In this document: positions 1-10,471 of the stretch, piece by piece
Position numbering within the stretch: the stretch's first letter is position 1
How the letters are laid out: every line of letters starts with the position of its first letter
NCBI GenBank assembly: GCA_029006795.1
Contig: JAQXGQ010000044.1
Coordinates: forward strand, 1-64,000
Direction of reading: 5' to 3'
Source of the DNA: Clostridiales bacterium
GTDB lineage: Bacteria; Bacillota; Clostridia; Lachnospirales; Lachnospiraceae
DNA: 64,000 nucleotides
Translations under genes and position numbers: made by a program
Notes under the pieces: generated by a model
Told to the model about the DNA's origin: nothing
The model's database searches: none
Seen by the model: only the letters and a program-made list of their open reading frames with translations

Positions 1-4
1 TTAC

Positions 5-709
5 ATGAAACCATTTGTATCATTTGAACATGTCGGAAAAGTTTATAAGACCGGAGAGGTGGAAATTCCAGCGTTAAAGGATGTTAATTTTGAGATTGAA
101 AAAGGAGAGTTCTGTGTGATTGTGGGTGCTTCCGGTGCCGGAAAGACCACCATTTTGAATATTTTAGGAGGGATGGACAATCTCACTACAGGGCAGGTCT
201 TTTTAGATAATCAGGAAATATCAGCATATGATAAAAAACAGTTGACCTCCTATCGCCGCTATGATATCGGTTTTGTATTCCAATTTTACAATTTGGTGCA
301 GAATCTGACTGCTGTGGAAAATGTAGAGTTAGCGGCTCAGATTTGCAAAGACCCCCTAGATGCAGTGACAGTGTTAGAGGAAGTGGGACTAAAAGAGCGT
401 CTTTCCAATTTTCCGGCACAGTTATCCGGCGGGGAACAGCAAAGGGTGGCAATCGCCAGGGCGTTAGCGAAAAATCCAAAGCTGCTCTTGTGTGATGAGC
501 CAACCGGAGCCTTAGATTACAATACCGGCAAGGCGGTGTTAAAACTTCTTCAGGATACCTGCCGCCAAAAGGGAAAGACTGTGGTGGTGATCACTCATAA
601 CCAGGCGATTACAGCTATGGCAGACAGAATAATTACCGTAAAAAACGGAACGGTTGTTAAAATGGAAAAAAATGAACACATTGTAGATATTGCAGATATT
701 GAGTGGTAA
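5..709 (+). CDS. ABC transporter ATP-binding protein (MacB/LolD-like)
   Basis: Walker [10 protein letters not shown], signature [15 protein letters not shown], Walker [13 protein letters not shown]; followed by FtsX-type permease. Confidence 0.95.
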   Translation: MKPFVSFEHVGKVYKTGEVEIPALKDVNFEIEKGEFCVIVGASGAGKTTILNILGGMDNLTTGQVFLDNQEISAYDKKQLTSYRRYDIGFVFQFYNLVQNLTAVENVELAAQICKDPLDAVTVLEEVGLKERLSNFPAQLSGGEQQRVAIARALAKNPKLLLCDEPTGALDYNTGKAVLKLLQDTCRQKGKTVVVITHNQAITAMADRIITVKNGTVVKMEKNEHIVDIADIEW

Positions 710-725
710 GCATAAGAGGAACAAC

Positions 726-3700
726 ATGAAATCAACCATATGGAAATCAACATTTCGGGAAATTAAACAGAGTTTAGGCCGTTTCGTGGCAATTCTTGCC
801 ATTGTAGCATTAGGCGTAGGATTTTTTGCAGGATTGAAAATTACCCAGACAGCTATGATAAAGACTACCACCAATTATTTTTTGGAAACGGACTTTTACG
901 ATTACCGTCTGCTTTCCACCGTAGGCTTTTCGAAGGATGATGTGGAAGTTTTTGAGAAGCAGGAGGATGTAGAGGCAGCAGAGGGTTTTGTTTCTTTTGA
1001 TATTTTGTGCAGCGGCAGTAACGGAAACGAAAGGGTTCTCAAGGCTTGCAGCATACCGGAGCAGGTAAACCGTATTGTGGTAGTGGAAGGGCGGTTGCCG
1101 GAAAAGGACAATGAATGTGTCGTAGATGCAAATTTATATGGAGATTCCATCATTGGAAAAAAGATAAAATTATCAGAGGAAAATGAGGAAGGAGATTTAG
1201 AACATTTTACCTATCGGGAATACGAAGTGACGGGACTGGTGCAGTCACCTCTTTATATTCAGTTTGAGCGTGGAACAACCTCCATCGGAAACGGAAAGAT
1301 TTCAGGATTTGTGTATCTTTTGCCGGAGGGCTTTACGGTGGATTATTACACGGAGATATATGTAAAATTTATGGAAGATTTCCCTATGTATAGTGACGAC
1401 TATGAGGACTACATAGAGGTGAAAACAGATAGTTGGGAGAACCTGACGCAGGAGGTGGCAGAAGACCGTTATGATACAGTAATAGCCGATGCGAAAAAAG
1501 AATTAGCTGACGGGAAAGCAGAGCTGGCGGAGAAAAAAGGCGAAGCGCAAGAGAAATTAGCCGATGCCAAAGAAAAGTTAGAGGAAGCGGCAGCAGAAAT
1601 AACGGACGGGGAAAAACAGCTGAATGAAGCGAGGAAAAAATTAGAAAAGGCTCCGAAAGAGATTGAGGAAAAAGAGGCGGAGTTAGAACAGGCAGAAGCA
1701 ACGCTTGCAGAAAAGGAAACGCAGTTAGACCAGGCAGAAATTGCGCTTGGTATCGGGTACTCTATGGGTATGGGACAACTGTCAGAGGCGTTAAATAATA
1801 CCGGGGATATATTAGGGGGCGGCACGGCGTCCGCAGGCGGGGATTCTGCAGGAAGCAGTATGTTTTCCGGAGATTCTATGGAAGATGCCATGAGTCAGGT
1901 GGCCGATGCCAAGCAGCAGATTGCAGACGGAAGAACTCAAATAGAAGAGGCAAAAAAACAGTTAGCGGCAGGTAAGACGGCGATTGCCAATGCGAAGAAG
2001 CAGTTAGAAGAAGGAGAGAAGGAGCTAAAGGAAAAAGAAAAGGAATTTGAAGAGGGAAAAGCAGAGTACGAAGAGGGTAGGGAGGAATATGAGGAAGCCA
2101 ATGAGAAATTTGAGAAGGAAGTAGCAGAGGCAGAGAAGAAAATTGCAGACGGTGAAAAGGCATTAGCAGAGTTAGAGGAGCCGGAAAGCTATGTGTTAGG
2201 AAGAAACACCAATGTGGGATATGTCTGCTTTGAAAGTGATTCCGGCATTGTGGACGGGATTGCAAACGTCTTTCCGGTATTCTTTTTTCTTGTGGCGGCA
2301 TTAGTCTGTATGACTACCATGAACCGGATGGTGGAGGAACAGCGGACACAGATTGGCGTCTTAAAGGCGTTAGGCTACAGCCAGTGGAGCATAATGGGAA
2401 AATATATTTTCTATTCCGGAACAGCTGCGATATTAGGCTGTGTTTTGGGATTTTTTGGAGGAACCATTGTATTCCCAAAGGTAATCTGGTATGCCTATGG
2501 AATGATGTACCGGGTGGACGATTTGGTCTATGTATTTGACTGGCGTTTAGCCGCAATTTCTCTGGTGGGATCCCTGCTTTGTTCTGTGGGAACCACGTAT
2601 GTTTCCTGTCGGTATGAACTTGCGGAAATGGCTGCAGAACTGATGCGCCCGAAGGCACCGAAGGTGGGAAAACGTGTCTTTTTAGAATATCTGCCGTTTA
2701 TATGGAAAAGACTGAAATTTTTACAGAAGGTCTCCCTTAGAAATATTTTCCGATATAAAAAGCGATTTTTTATGATGATTGTAGGCATCAGCGGCTGTAG
2801 CGCCTTGTTAGTGACAGGCTTTGGTGTCCGTGATTCTGTGACAAATGTGGCGACTCAGCAGTATACAAAGATTCACACCTATGATATCAGCATGACCTGC
2901 CAGAAACCGGTAAATGGGGGAATGGAGCAGGAATTAGAAAAAATGATGCCGGAAGAAATTACCGGATATGGCTTCGCTATGGAAAAAACAGTAGATTTAG
3001 AGGCAGACGGAAAGATAAAATCCGTTTATCTTGTGGCGGCGGAATCCGGGGAAGCTATGGAGCCGTTTTTAGATTTACATACCACGAAAAAAGAGACCAT
3101 TCTTTATCCTGATAAGGGGGAGGCGGTTATTTCCCATAAAATTGCAGAAGAATATGATGTGGAAGTGGGAGATACGATACTTCTGCGGGAGGAAGACAGA
3201 AAAGAAATAAAGGTAAAGGTGTCGGGCATCTTCGAGAACTTTGTGTACAACTATGTTTATGTGACAGCGGAAACCTATGAGGAGCAGACAGGAACGGCAC
3301 CGGAATATAAGACGGTCTATCTTAATGTGGCAGAGGGACAGGACGGACATCTGTTAGGTACATCTCTTATGAATATGAAGAATGTGGCAGCAGTCAATGT
3401 CAATCAGGACTTTTTAGAGCGTTTTTCAAGCATGATGGAAAGCATGAACCTGATTGTTCTTGTGATTATCCTCTGTGCGGCAGGGCTAGCATTTATTGTA
3501 TTGTATAACCTGACGAATATTAACATTACGGAACGGGTGCGTGAAATTGCCACCATCAAGGTACTGGGATTTTATGAAAATGAGACATCATCCTATGTGT
3601 TCCGGGAGAATTTGATGTTGACATTTCTTGGAGCATTAGTAGGTCTGGTATTGGGAAAATTTCTCCATATTTTTGTCATGGGGCAGATAAAAATAGATAT

Positions 3701-3845
3701 GGTTGCCTTTGATGTGCAAGTGTTGCCGGAAAGCTATCTGTACAGTGTATGTTTAACGATGGTATTCGCATTTCTGGTAAACAGGATGATGAAGAAAAAA
3801 ATTGAGCATATCAGTATGACAGAGTCTTTAAAGAGTGTGGATTAG
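726..3845 (+). CDS. FtsX-like ABC transporter permease with long extracytoplasmic coiled coil
   Basis: N-terminal TM, long Ala/Glu/Lys-rich heptad region, two FtsX-like TM blocks; start moved from 690 to the internal ATG (MKSTIWKSTFREIKQ). Confidence 0.9.
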   Translation: MKSTIWKSTFREIKQSLGRFVAILAIVALGVGFFAGLKITQTAMIKTTTNYFLETDFYDYRLLSTVGFSKDDVEVFEKQEDVEAAEGFVSFDILCSGSNGNERVLKACSIPEQVNRIVVVEGRLPEKDNECVVDANLYGDSIIGKKIKLSEENEEGDLEHFTYREYEVTGLVQSPLYIQFERGTTSIGNGKISGFVYLLPEGFTVDYYTEIYVKFMEDFPMYSDDYEDYIEVKTDSWENLTQEVAEDRYDTVIADAKKELADGKAELAEKKGEAQEKLADAKEKLEEAAAEITDGEKQLNEARKKLEKAPKEIEEKEAELEQAEATLAEKETQLDQAEIALGIGYSMGMGQLSEALNNTGDILGGGTASAGGDSAGSSMFSGDSMEDAMSQVADAKQQIADGRTQIEEAKKQLAAGKTAIANAKKQLEEGEKELKEKEKEFEEGKAEYEEGREEYEEANEKFEKEVAEAEKKIADGEKALAELEEPESYVLGRNTNVGYVCFESDSGIVDGIANVFPVFFFLVAALVCMTTMNRMVEEQRTQIGVLKALGYSQWSIMGKYIFYSGTAAILGCVLGFFGGTIVFPKVIWYAYGMMYRVDDLVYVFDWRLAAISLVGSLLCSVGTTYVSCRYELAEMAAELMRPKAPKVGKRVFLEYLPFIWKRLKFLQKVSLRNIFRYKKRFFMMIVGISGCSALLVTGFGVRDSVTNVATQQYTKIHTYDISMTCQKPVNGGMEQELEKMMPEEITGYGFAMEKTVDLEADGKIKSVYLVAAESGEAMEPFLDLHTTKKETILYPDKGEAVISHKIAEEYDVEVGDTILLREEDRKEIKVKVSGIFENFVYNYVYVTAETYEEQTGTAPEYKTVYLNVAEGQDGHLLGTSLMNMKNVAAVNVNQDFLERFSSMMESMNLIVLVIILCAAGLAFIVLYNLTNINITERVREIATIKVLGFYENETSSYVFRENLMLTFLGALVGLVLGKFLHIFVMGQIKIDMVAFDVQVLPESYLYSVCLTMVFAFLVNRMMKKKIEHISMTESLKSVD

Positions 3846-3914
3846 AAAGGAAATTGCGCAGAAATAGAAAAAATGCTATAGTGATAGCAGCAGAGAAACA
3901 GGAGGGAATGGCCT

Positions 3915-4517
3915 ATGGCAAAAATTATTACGATTGGCAGGGAATTTGGCAGTGGCGGACGTGAGATAGGAAAGCGTTTATCAGATAAGCTGGGCATTGC
4001 CTATTATGATAATGAAATCATTACAGAGATTGCAAAGAGAACAAAACTGGCAGAGGGCTATGTGGAGCATGTAATGGAAAACAGCCCTTCGAATCTGATA
4101 CCGATTACGATTGGCAGAACTTTTTATATGGGTGTTGATCCGGTGATGGAGCAGAACAATGCTATTTACAGAGAACAGAGTCTTTTAGTGAAGGAGTTAG
4201 CAGACAAATCGGATTGTGTGATTGTAGGACGAAGCGCAGATTATATTCTTCGGGAAAAACATCCCCTCCGTCTGTTTATCTATGCAGACCTTGAGAGCCG
4301 TATGGCACGCTGCAGAAAACGTGCACCGGAGCAGGAGCATTTTACCGATAAAGAATTGAAACGCCATATTTTAGATGTGGATAAGAAAAGAGGAAAATAT
4401 TATCAGTTTTTTACCGGACAGAACTGGGGTGAGCGGCTGAACTACGATTTGTGCATCAATACCTCTAATGCAGATATTGAAGAAGTGGTGGATGCCATTG
4501 CAAAGTTAGCGAAATAA
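3915..4517 (+). CDS. cytidylate kinase-like family protein
   Basis: MAKIITIGREFGSGGREIGKRLSDKLGI...YYDNEII, typical of cytidylate kinase-like proteins. Confidence 0.85.
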   Translation: MAKIITIGREFGSGGREIGKRLSDKLGIAYYDNEIITEIAKRTKLAEGYVEHVMENSPSNLIPITIGRTFYMGVDPVMEQNNAIYREQSLLVKELADKSDCVIVGRSADYILREKHPLRLFIYADLESRMARCRKRAPEQEHFTDKELKRHILDVDKKRGKYYQFFTGQNWGERLNYDLCINTSNADIEEVVDAIAKLAK

Positions 4518-4552
4518 GATACAAAAAATCAGGATAAAAGGAGAGAAGACCA

Positions 4553-4783
4553 ATGATGAACCCATCCGCAATTATGAAAATGATGAATGCTAAAAATAAG
4601 TTTACAGAGAATCATCCGAAGTTCGTGGCATTTTTAAATGCTGTATTTTCCAATGGTATTACCGAGGGAACGGTTATTGAGATAACAGTCACCAAACCCG
4701 GACAGGAACCGATTACCACTAATATGAAGGTGAAGCAGTCCGATTTAGATTTGATGCAGGAATTACAGGAGTTAGCAAAATAG
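4553..4783 (+). CDS. conserved hypothetical small protein (76 aa)
   Basis: ORF with upstream aaaggagagaag RBS between two solid genes. Confidence 0.7.
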   Translation: MMNPSAIMKMMNAKNKFTENHPKFVAFLNAVFSNGITEGTVIEITVTKPGQEPITTNMKVKQSDLDLMQELQELAK

Positions 4784-4816
4784 CGTTTGTAAAATAAAAG
4801 AAGAAAGGTAAAAATT

Positions 4817-7066
4817 ATGCTTGGAAAGAAAATTTCATATCAGGTAAATGGAAATGAAATTCAAATACAATTTGAAAAAGGGGAGGCATCCCTGCGTGTT
4901 TTGACGGCTGAGATTATGAATGTCTTTTTGCCGAAGGAAACGAAGGACCACCGTTCAAAGGCAATTGAAGGGGAAAAAGCACAGTCAGTGTCTTTTACCG
5001 TAAAAGAAGAGGGGGAGGCACTCTGTATTACTACGGAAAAACTTATCGCAAAAGTGTATGATGATTTCTTTGTGGATTTTTACAAGCCGGATGGGACTTT
5101 GCTTTGTGCCGACGATAGAACGGGACGTGTGTTTACCGAGCAGATTAGTGAGCGCTTTATTGAGTTTTTAAAGGCAGAAGGACATGAGGTGCCGGATGCA
5201 AGCGATTTTCACTATCCTGTGGAAGTGGTAAAGAAAATGGACGGTGACGAGAAATTTTACGGCCTTGGAGATAAAACGGGATTTTTAAATAAACGGGACT
5301 ATGAATATGAGAACTGGAATTCCGATATTCCACAGGCACATACGGAAGGCTACCGGGCATTGTACAAATCCATTCCATTTTTAATTACCTTGAAAAAAAC
5401 AGGGGTTTACGGTCTGTTTTTTGACAATACTTATAGGTCTTACATTAATTTGGGAAAGGAAAATGAAGGCTATTTTTATTATGGAGCAGATGCCGGAAAC
5501 TTAGACTATTATATGATAGCCGGAGAAAAGATGACGGATGTTGTCTCCGGGTACACCTATCTGACAGGAAGAACACCGTTGCCTCAGCTTTGGACATTAG
5601 GATATCACCAGTCGAGATGGGGATATGAATCGGCTGAACAAATTCGGGGTATTGCAGAAAAATACAGGGAACTTCAAATCCCTTGTGATACCATTCATTT
5701 TGATATTGATTATATGGATGGCTACCGGGTATTTACATGGAATGAAAAAGACTTTGGCAAGCCGGGAGAAATTATTGCGGAGATTGCAGAAAAAGGATTT
5801 AAAACGGTCTGCATTATTGATCCGGGTGTAAAATTAGACGAGGGCTATGAGAAATACGATGAGGGTATTGCCAATGACTATTTTGCAAAGACACCGGAAG
5901 GTGAGGTTTATGTCAATGCGGTGTGGCCGGGAGATGCTGTTTACCCGGATTTTGGAAAACCTGCTGTGAGAAACTGGTGGGGAGAAAATCAGAAATACCT
6001 GACGGATTTAGGAGTGCGAGGCACCTGGAATGATATGAATGAACCGGCAAGTTTCCGGGGAGAACTGCCGAAAGATGTCATGTTTACGGACGAGGACAGA
6101 CCTCTGCCACATGCGGGAATGCACAATATTTACGGACATCTGATGTCAAAGGCGACTTACGAAGGGTTAAAGAAAGCCGACGGAAAACGTCCTTTTGTTA
6201 TCACCAGAGCCTGCTATGCGGGAACGCAGAAGTATTCTACGGTATGGACAGGGGATAATCAGAGCCTCTGGTCACATTTACAGATGGCAGTGCCGCAGCT
6301 TTGTAATCTCGGTATGAGTGGATTTGCCTTTGCCGGAACGGATGTGGGAGGTTTTGGAGCTGACTGTACGCCGGAATTATTATGCCGCTGGGTGCAGGTG
6401 GGAGCATTTTCTCCACTGTTTCGAAATCATTCTTCAAAGGGAAGCACCTATCAGGAACCGTGGCAGTTTGATGAAAAGACGATTGCCATTAACCGGAAAT
6501 TTATCAGTTTAAGATATCAGCTTCTTCCTTATTTTTATGATTTGTTCTATCAGTGTGAAAAGACAGGTCTTCCGGTGATAAGACCTCTGGTACTTCATTA
6601 TGAAAACGACCCGGAGACATGGAACTTAAACGGAGAATTTTTAGTGGGAGAAAATCTTTTGGTAGCGCCGGTAGTAGAGCAGGGAATGACGAAAAAATTA
6701 GTGTATCTGCCGGAGGGCACCTGGTATGATTTTGAGACGAAAAAACCATATGCAGGAAAGCAGTATTATATGGTGGAAGCACCGATTGACACCTGCCCAA
6801 TGTTTGTCAAGGAAGGAAGCATTATTCCGACCTACGAGCCAATGCAGTATGTTGGAGAAAAGCCGCTAGATGTGTTGAAATTAATGGTATTTCCAGGAAC
6901 AGGACGCTATGAACATTATCAGGATAACGGTACGGATTTTGCTTATCAGAATGGGGAGTACAATCTGTATGAGTTTATCCATGAAGAAGGCTGTGATGCG
7001 GAAGAAATTGAGATAAAGATGCTTCACGAAGGTTATACCCGTTACAAAAAAATTCAGGTGTTGTAG
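4817..7066 (+). CDS. glycoside hydrolase family 31 (alpha-glucosidase-like)
   Basis: GH31 motifs: YHQSRWGY, FDIDYMDGYRVFTW, GTWNDMNEPASF, WTGDNQSLW, GTDVGGFGADC. Confidence 0.95.
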   Translation: MLGKKISYQVNGNEIQIQFEKGEASLRVLTAEIMNVFLPKETKDHRSKAIEGEKAQSVSFTVKEEGEALCITTEKLIAKVYDDFFVDFYKPDGTLLCADDRTGRVFTEQISERFIEFLKAEGHEVPDASDFHYPVEVVKKMDGDEKFYGLGDKTGFLNKRDYEYENWNSDIPQAHTEGYRALYKSIPFLITLKKTGVYGLFFDNTYRSYINLGKENEGYFYYGADAGNLDYYMIAGEKMTDVVSGYTYLTGRTPLPQLWTLGYHQSRWGYESAEQIRGIAEKYRELQIPCDTIHFDIDYMDGYRVFTWNEKDFGKPGEIIAEIAEKGFKTVCIIDPGVKLDEGYEKYDEGIANDYFAKTPEGEVYVNAVWPGDAVYPDFGKPAVRNWWGENQKYLTDLGVRGTWNDMNEPASFRGELPKDVMFTDEDRPLPHAGMHNIYGHLMSKATYEGLKKADGKRPFVITRACYAGTQKYSTVWTGDNQSLWSHLQMAVPQLCNLGMSGFAFAGTDVGGFGADCTPELLCRWVQVGAFSPLFRNHSSKGSTYQEPWQFDEKTIAINRKFISLRYQLLPYFYDLFYQCEKTGLPVIRPLVLHYENDPETWNLNGEFLVGENLLVAPVVEQGMTKKLVYLPEGTWYDFETKKPYAGKQYYMVEAPIDTCPMFVKEGSIIPTYEPMQYVGEKPLDVLKLMVFPGTGRYEHYQDNGTDFAYQNGEYNLYEFIHEEGCDAEEIEIKMLHEGYTRYKKIQVL

Positions 7067-7093
7067 TGCCTTAGAACTTTTACACGTACCGGA

Positions 7094-7120
7094 ACAACAG
7101 GGAAAAATTGTCATATGATA
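7094..7120 (+). promoter_or_regulatory. candidate sporulation (sigma-K/E-like) promoter upstream of RD-repeat protein
   Basis: AC (7094-7095), 16 nt, CATATGATA (7112-7120), matching a CATANNNTA-type -10. Confidence 0.4.
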
Positions 7121-7148
7121 TAGGGAAGTTACCTATAAGGAGTATAGT

Positions 7149-7664
7149 GTGGACTATAATCAGGAACAATTTTTCCGGATGCAGCAGGAAGTGCCGAAAA
7201 TGCCTTTTTATATGAGCTATCCCATGCAGAATTTATATCTGACGGAAATGGAATATGAAAAAGATTTAGAGCGCATGAAAGAACTGTACCCGAAAGAAGT
7301 GAAACAAATCTTGGAAGTCGTGGAAGATGAGTGTGATAAGATGGAATATGAGGGAAGCCTTATGTTTGACGAATATCCGGATCGTCTCATGCTTGAACAG
7401 GTGGTAGACAAAATTTACCGGAAGGTGATCGGAGAAGACCCTGATATGGAGGCAGAACAGTACTGGGGTGGAAATGTTCCACCGTCATCGGGCAGAGACA
7501 GAGATCGCGACAGAGACAGGAATCGTGACAGGGACAGAGACCGCGACCGTGATAGAGACCGTGACAGGGACAGAAGAGGAATGCGCCCCTTAATTGGTGT
7601 TCTTTTAAATAATGAAATGTATCGCAGAAGATGCAGACACAGAAGATGCAGACGCTGGTGGTAA
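7149..7664 (+). CDS. candidate spore-coat-like protein with (Arg-Asp)n repeat and Arg/Cys-rich tail
   Basis: GTG start after taaggag RBS; acidic/Met/Tyr-rich N-terminus; RDRDRDRN...RDRDRR tract; C-terminus YRRRCRHRRCRRWW. Confidence 0.7.
   Translation: MDYNQEQFFRMQQEVPKMPFYMSYPMQNLYLTEMEYEKDLERMKELYPKEVKQILEVVEDECDKMEYEGSLMFDEYPDRLMLEQVVDKIYRKVIGEDPDMEAEQYWGGNVPPSSGRDRDRDRDRNRDRDRDRDRDRDRDRDRRGMRPLIGVLLNNEMYRRRCRHRRCRRWW
7494..7576 (+). repeat. degenerate 6-bp tandem repeat encoding Arg-Asp
   Basis: agagacagagatcgcgacagagacagg... hexamer repeats inside the CDS. Confidence 0.9.
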
Positions 7665-7730
7665 TTTTATTAAGAAAAAAGAAAGATTCATATTTAATTA
7701 TTGCGGATTTACGAAAAAATGAATACAATA

Positions 7731-7764
7731 TAGCTATCGCATTTTTGCGGTAGCTATTTTGTTT
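7731..7764 (+). terminator. rho-independent terminator
   Basis: TAGCTATCGC-attttt-GCGGTAGCTA followed by ttttgttt. Confidence 0.85.
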
Positions 7765-7799
7765 ATAGGAAAGATTGTGTTCTTACAGGAGGGACAGCC

Positions 7800-10322
7800 G
7801 TGCAGAAAAGTGCAGTAAAAGCAGCGGTTTTAAGTATTATATTTGTTGTGTCAGTGATGATATTTGGAATGTTGACAAACCATGTAAATGAAGATCTTAC
7901 TACAGAGATGCCGGAAGCAACATTGCCGGTTATTTCTTTGTTTTCCGGTGAGACGGAGATAAATGAACTTTATGGATATAAAAAAGAGATGAATGCGGCA
8001 TATATGAGGGATACCATCACGCCGGTGGATGACAGCCGCAGACTGCCAATTCAGATACGAACTTATCAGAAAAAGATTGACGGTATTTCCTACGAAATCA
8101 GAAGCCTTAACGGAGAGCGGCTCATAGCCAATGCGGACGTTACCGACTATGAGGAAAAGGCGGGGAGCATCAAAGCAGAGTTAGAAATACAAAATTTACT
8201 GCAGGAGGGAGAAGAGTATCTTCTGCTGATAAAGTTAGCATGTGGTGATGAGAATATTTCATATTATACCAGAATTATGGAACCGATAGGTTGTCATGTG
8301 GAGGAGTGCTTAGCATTTGTAAAGGAAATCAATGAAAAAACCTTCAATGAGGAAACCTCCGGTACATTGGCAACTTATATGGAAAAACCTACGGGAGATA
8401 ATACTACCCTTCAGTTTGTATCATTAAATTCTTCCTTAAAGCAGATGGCATGGGCAAATTTTAAAGGAGAACCCATTACCACGCCGGTGCCTTCTGTTAA
8501 AGAAATTACGGATACGTACAATGTCATTGTACTGGAATATGTGGTGGCGAGTATCGGAGAAAACGGTGAGAGTGAATACTTTAATGTGGAGGAATATTAT
8601 CGTGTCCGTTACACTTCAAACCGCATTTATCTGTTGAATTTTGAGCGTACCATGAATGAGATTTTCCGCGGAGAAAATGCAGAGTTTTATGAGAATTATA
8701 TTCAGCTGGGGATTCGCTCAAAGGATGTGGAATATCAGGCAAATGAGGCAGGAAACATCGTGACGTTTGTACAGGAGGGAGAACTCTGGTGCTATAATGA
8801 AACGGAAAATAATCTGGCAAAAGTATTCAGCTTCCGTGGATATGAAGGAATTGATTCTAGGGAAAACAATGGGGAGCATGAAATAAAAGTAGTCAGCATT
8901 GATGAGGTTGGAAGTGTGGACTACATTGTATATGGCTATATGAACCGTGGTAATCACGAAGGAGAAGTGGGAATTTCTGTTTATCATTATGATAGTCTTG
9001 CGAATACTAACGAAGAACTGGTATTTCTTCCTTCTGATAAATCTTATGAAATAATGAAATCGGAATTAGGACAGTTAATGTATGTTAATGAAGGCGGTGT
9101 ACTTTACATTATGGTGGACGGAAGCGTCTATGGTATTGACTTAAATACCTTAGAAATCCGCGAACTGGTAAAGGGATTACAGGATGGAAAGTATGCTATG
9201 TCGGAATCGAATGGTCTGTTTGCATGGGTAGATGAGGATACCGGAAGCGATACGATACATGTGATGAATTTTACAAATGAGAAGATAACGGATATTACGG
9301 AGAGTGGAGAAAAATATGTAAAACCATTAGGTTTTATGCAGGAAGATTTTGTGTATGGTGTCGCTAATGTTTCCGATGTTTTTGAAGATGCAGCAGGTAA
9401 TGTTACAGTACCGATGTATCAGATTAAGATTGTGGATGTCTCGGGCAAAGAGCAGGAGATACTGAAGGTATATGAGAAAGAGGGATATTTTGTTTCAAGT
9501 ATTGAGATAGAAGATTATACGATGTATCTAAACCGTATCCGGTACAATGGAACTGCTTATGTGGAAGCAGACAGGGATATGATTATGAACCGGGAAGGAG
9601 ACAGCCTTAAAGTGGTGGATGTACACACCAGCAGCTCCGAGATAAAACAGACACAGGTGCAGTTGTCTTTAGCAAATCAGGTCAGTGAAAAACAACCGAG
9701 ACTGCTGACTCCGAAAGAGACGATTTTAGAAGATGACAGAACCGTGGCATTAAATAATAACAATGACACTGAGAGATATTATGTCTATGTTAAGGGAGAT
9801 GTGATTGCTACCAGTGAATCCGTAACGGAGGCAATTAAGGTGGCAAATGAAAAAATGGGTGTGGTTATCAGTGACAGTCAGCAATATGTCTGGAAACGTT
9901 CCAGAAAGGCACAGCAGGGAGTATTGCCGGATATTGTGGTCGGAGTGGAGGACGCGAACGCCGGAAGTATCGCCCAGTGTATTAATGCGATGTTAGAGAA
10001 AGAAGGGATTAATATCAGCGTTAGTGCGTTAATTGCAGGAGGGGAGACACCAAAAAACATTCTGAAAAATACTATGAAGGATGCAAGGATACTTGATTTG
10101 ACAGGCTGCAGTATTGAGGAGGTTCTTTATTACGTCAGCTGCGGAAATCCGGTATTTGCTATGACAGGAAGCAGCGATGCGGTGCTGTTAGTCGGATATG
10201 ATGCCAATAATGTAATTGTTTTTAATCCGGTAGAAAATACTACAGGCAGACAAAGTATTTCGGATGCAGGAGAAGTATTTGCAGATGCAGGAAATGTTTT
10301 TTTCACTTACTTAGAGAAATAA
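7800..10322 (+). CDS. membrane-anchored protein with beta-propeller-like middle and degenerate C39-peptidase-like C-terminus
   Basis: GTG start after aggaggg RBS; N-terminal TM; C-terminal ...VLLVGYDANNVIVFNPVENTTG resembling C39 folds. Confidence 0.7.
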   Translation: MQKSAVKAAVLSIIFVVSVMIFGMLTNHVNEDLTTEMPEATLPVISLFSGETEINELYGYKKEMNAAYMRDTITPVDDSRRLPIQIRTYQKKIDGISYEIRSLNGERLIANADVTDYEEKAGSIKAELEIQNLLQEGEEYLLLIKLACGDENISYYTRIMEPIGCHVEECLAFVKEINEKTFNEETSGTLATYMEKPTGDNTTLQFVSLNSSLKQMAWANFKGEPITTPVPSVKEITDTYNVIVLEYVVASIGENGESEYFNVEEYYRVRYTSNRIYLLNFERTMNEIFRGENAEFYENYIQLGIRSKDVEYQANEAGNIVTFVQEGELWCYNETENNLAKVFSFRGYEGIDSRENNGEHEIKVVSIDEVGSVDYIVYGYMNRGNHEGEVGISVYHYDSLANTNEELVFLPSDKSYEIMKSELGQLMYVNEGGVLYIMVDGSVYGIDLNTLEIRELVKGLQDGKYAMSESNGLFAWVDEDTGSDTIHVMNFTNEKITDITESGEKYVKPLGFMQEDFVYGVANVSDVFEDAAGNVTVPMYQIKIVDVSGKEQEILKVYEKEGYFVSSIEIEDYTMYLNRIRYNGTAYVEADRDMIMNREGDSLKVVDVHTSSSEIKQTQVQLSLANQVSEKQPRLLTPKETILEDDRTVALNNNNDTERYYVYVKGDVIATSESVTEAIKVANEKMGVVISDSQQYVWKRSRKAQQGVLPDIVVGVEDANAGSIAQCINAMLEKEGINISVSALIAGGETPKNILKNTMKDARILDLTGCSIEEVLYYVSCGNPVFAMTGSSDAVLLVGYDANNVIVFNPVENTTGRQSISDAGEVFADAGNVFFTYLEK

Positions 10323-10471
10323 TATTCTTAGAAATATATTGAAAAAACGCATAAAAAAAAAAAGAAGTTTCGAAATTCTTCGGTGAACTTTAACAATTTT
10401 ATCTTAGGCATATTGCAAATTATCTTATTATAGGTTATATTTTGAGAAGTACTTGAAAAGAGGAGTATGAT

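Noticed and set aside
7494-7576. Regular short repeats as a CRISPR array
   Set aside because: Six-bp in-frame Arg-Asp codons with no spacers or cas genes.
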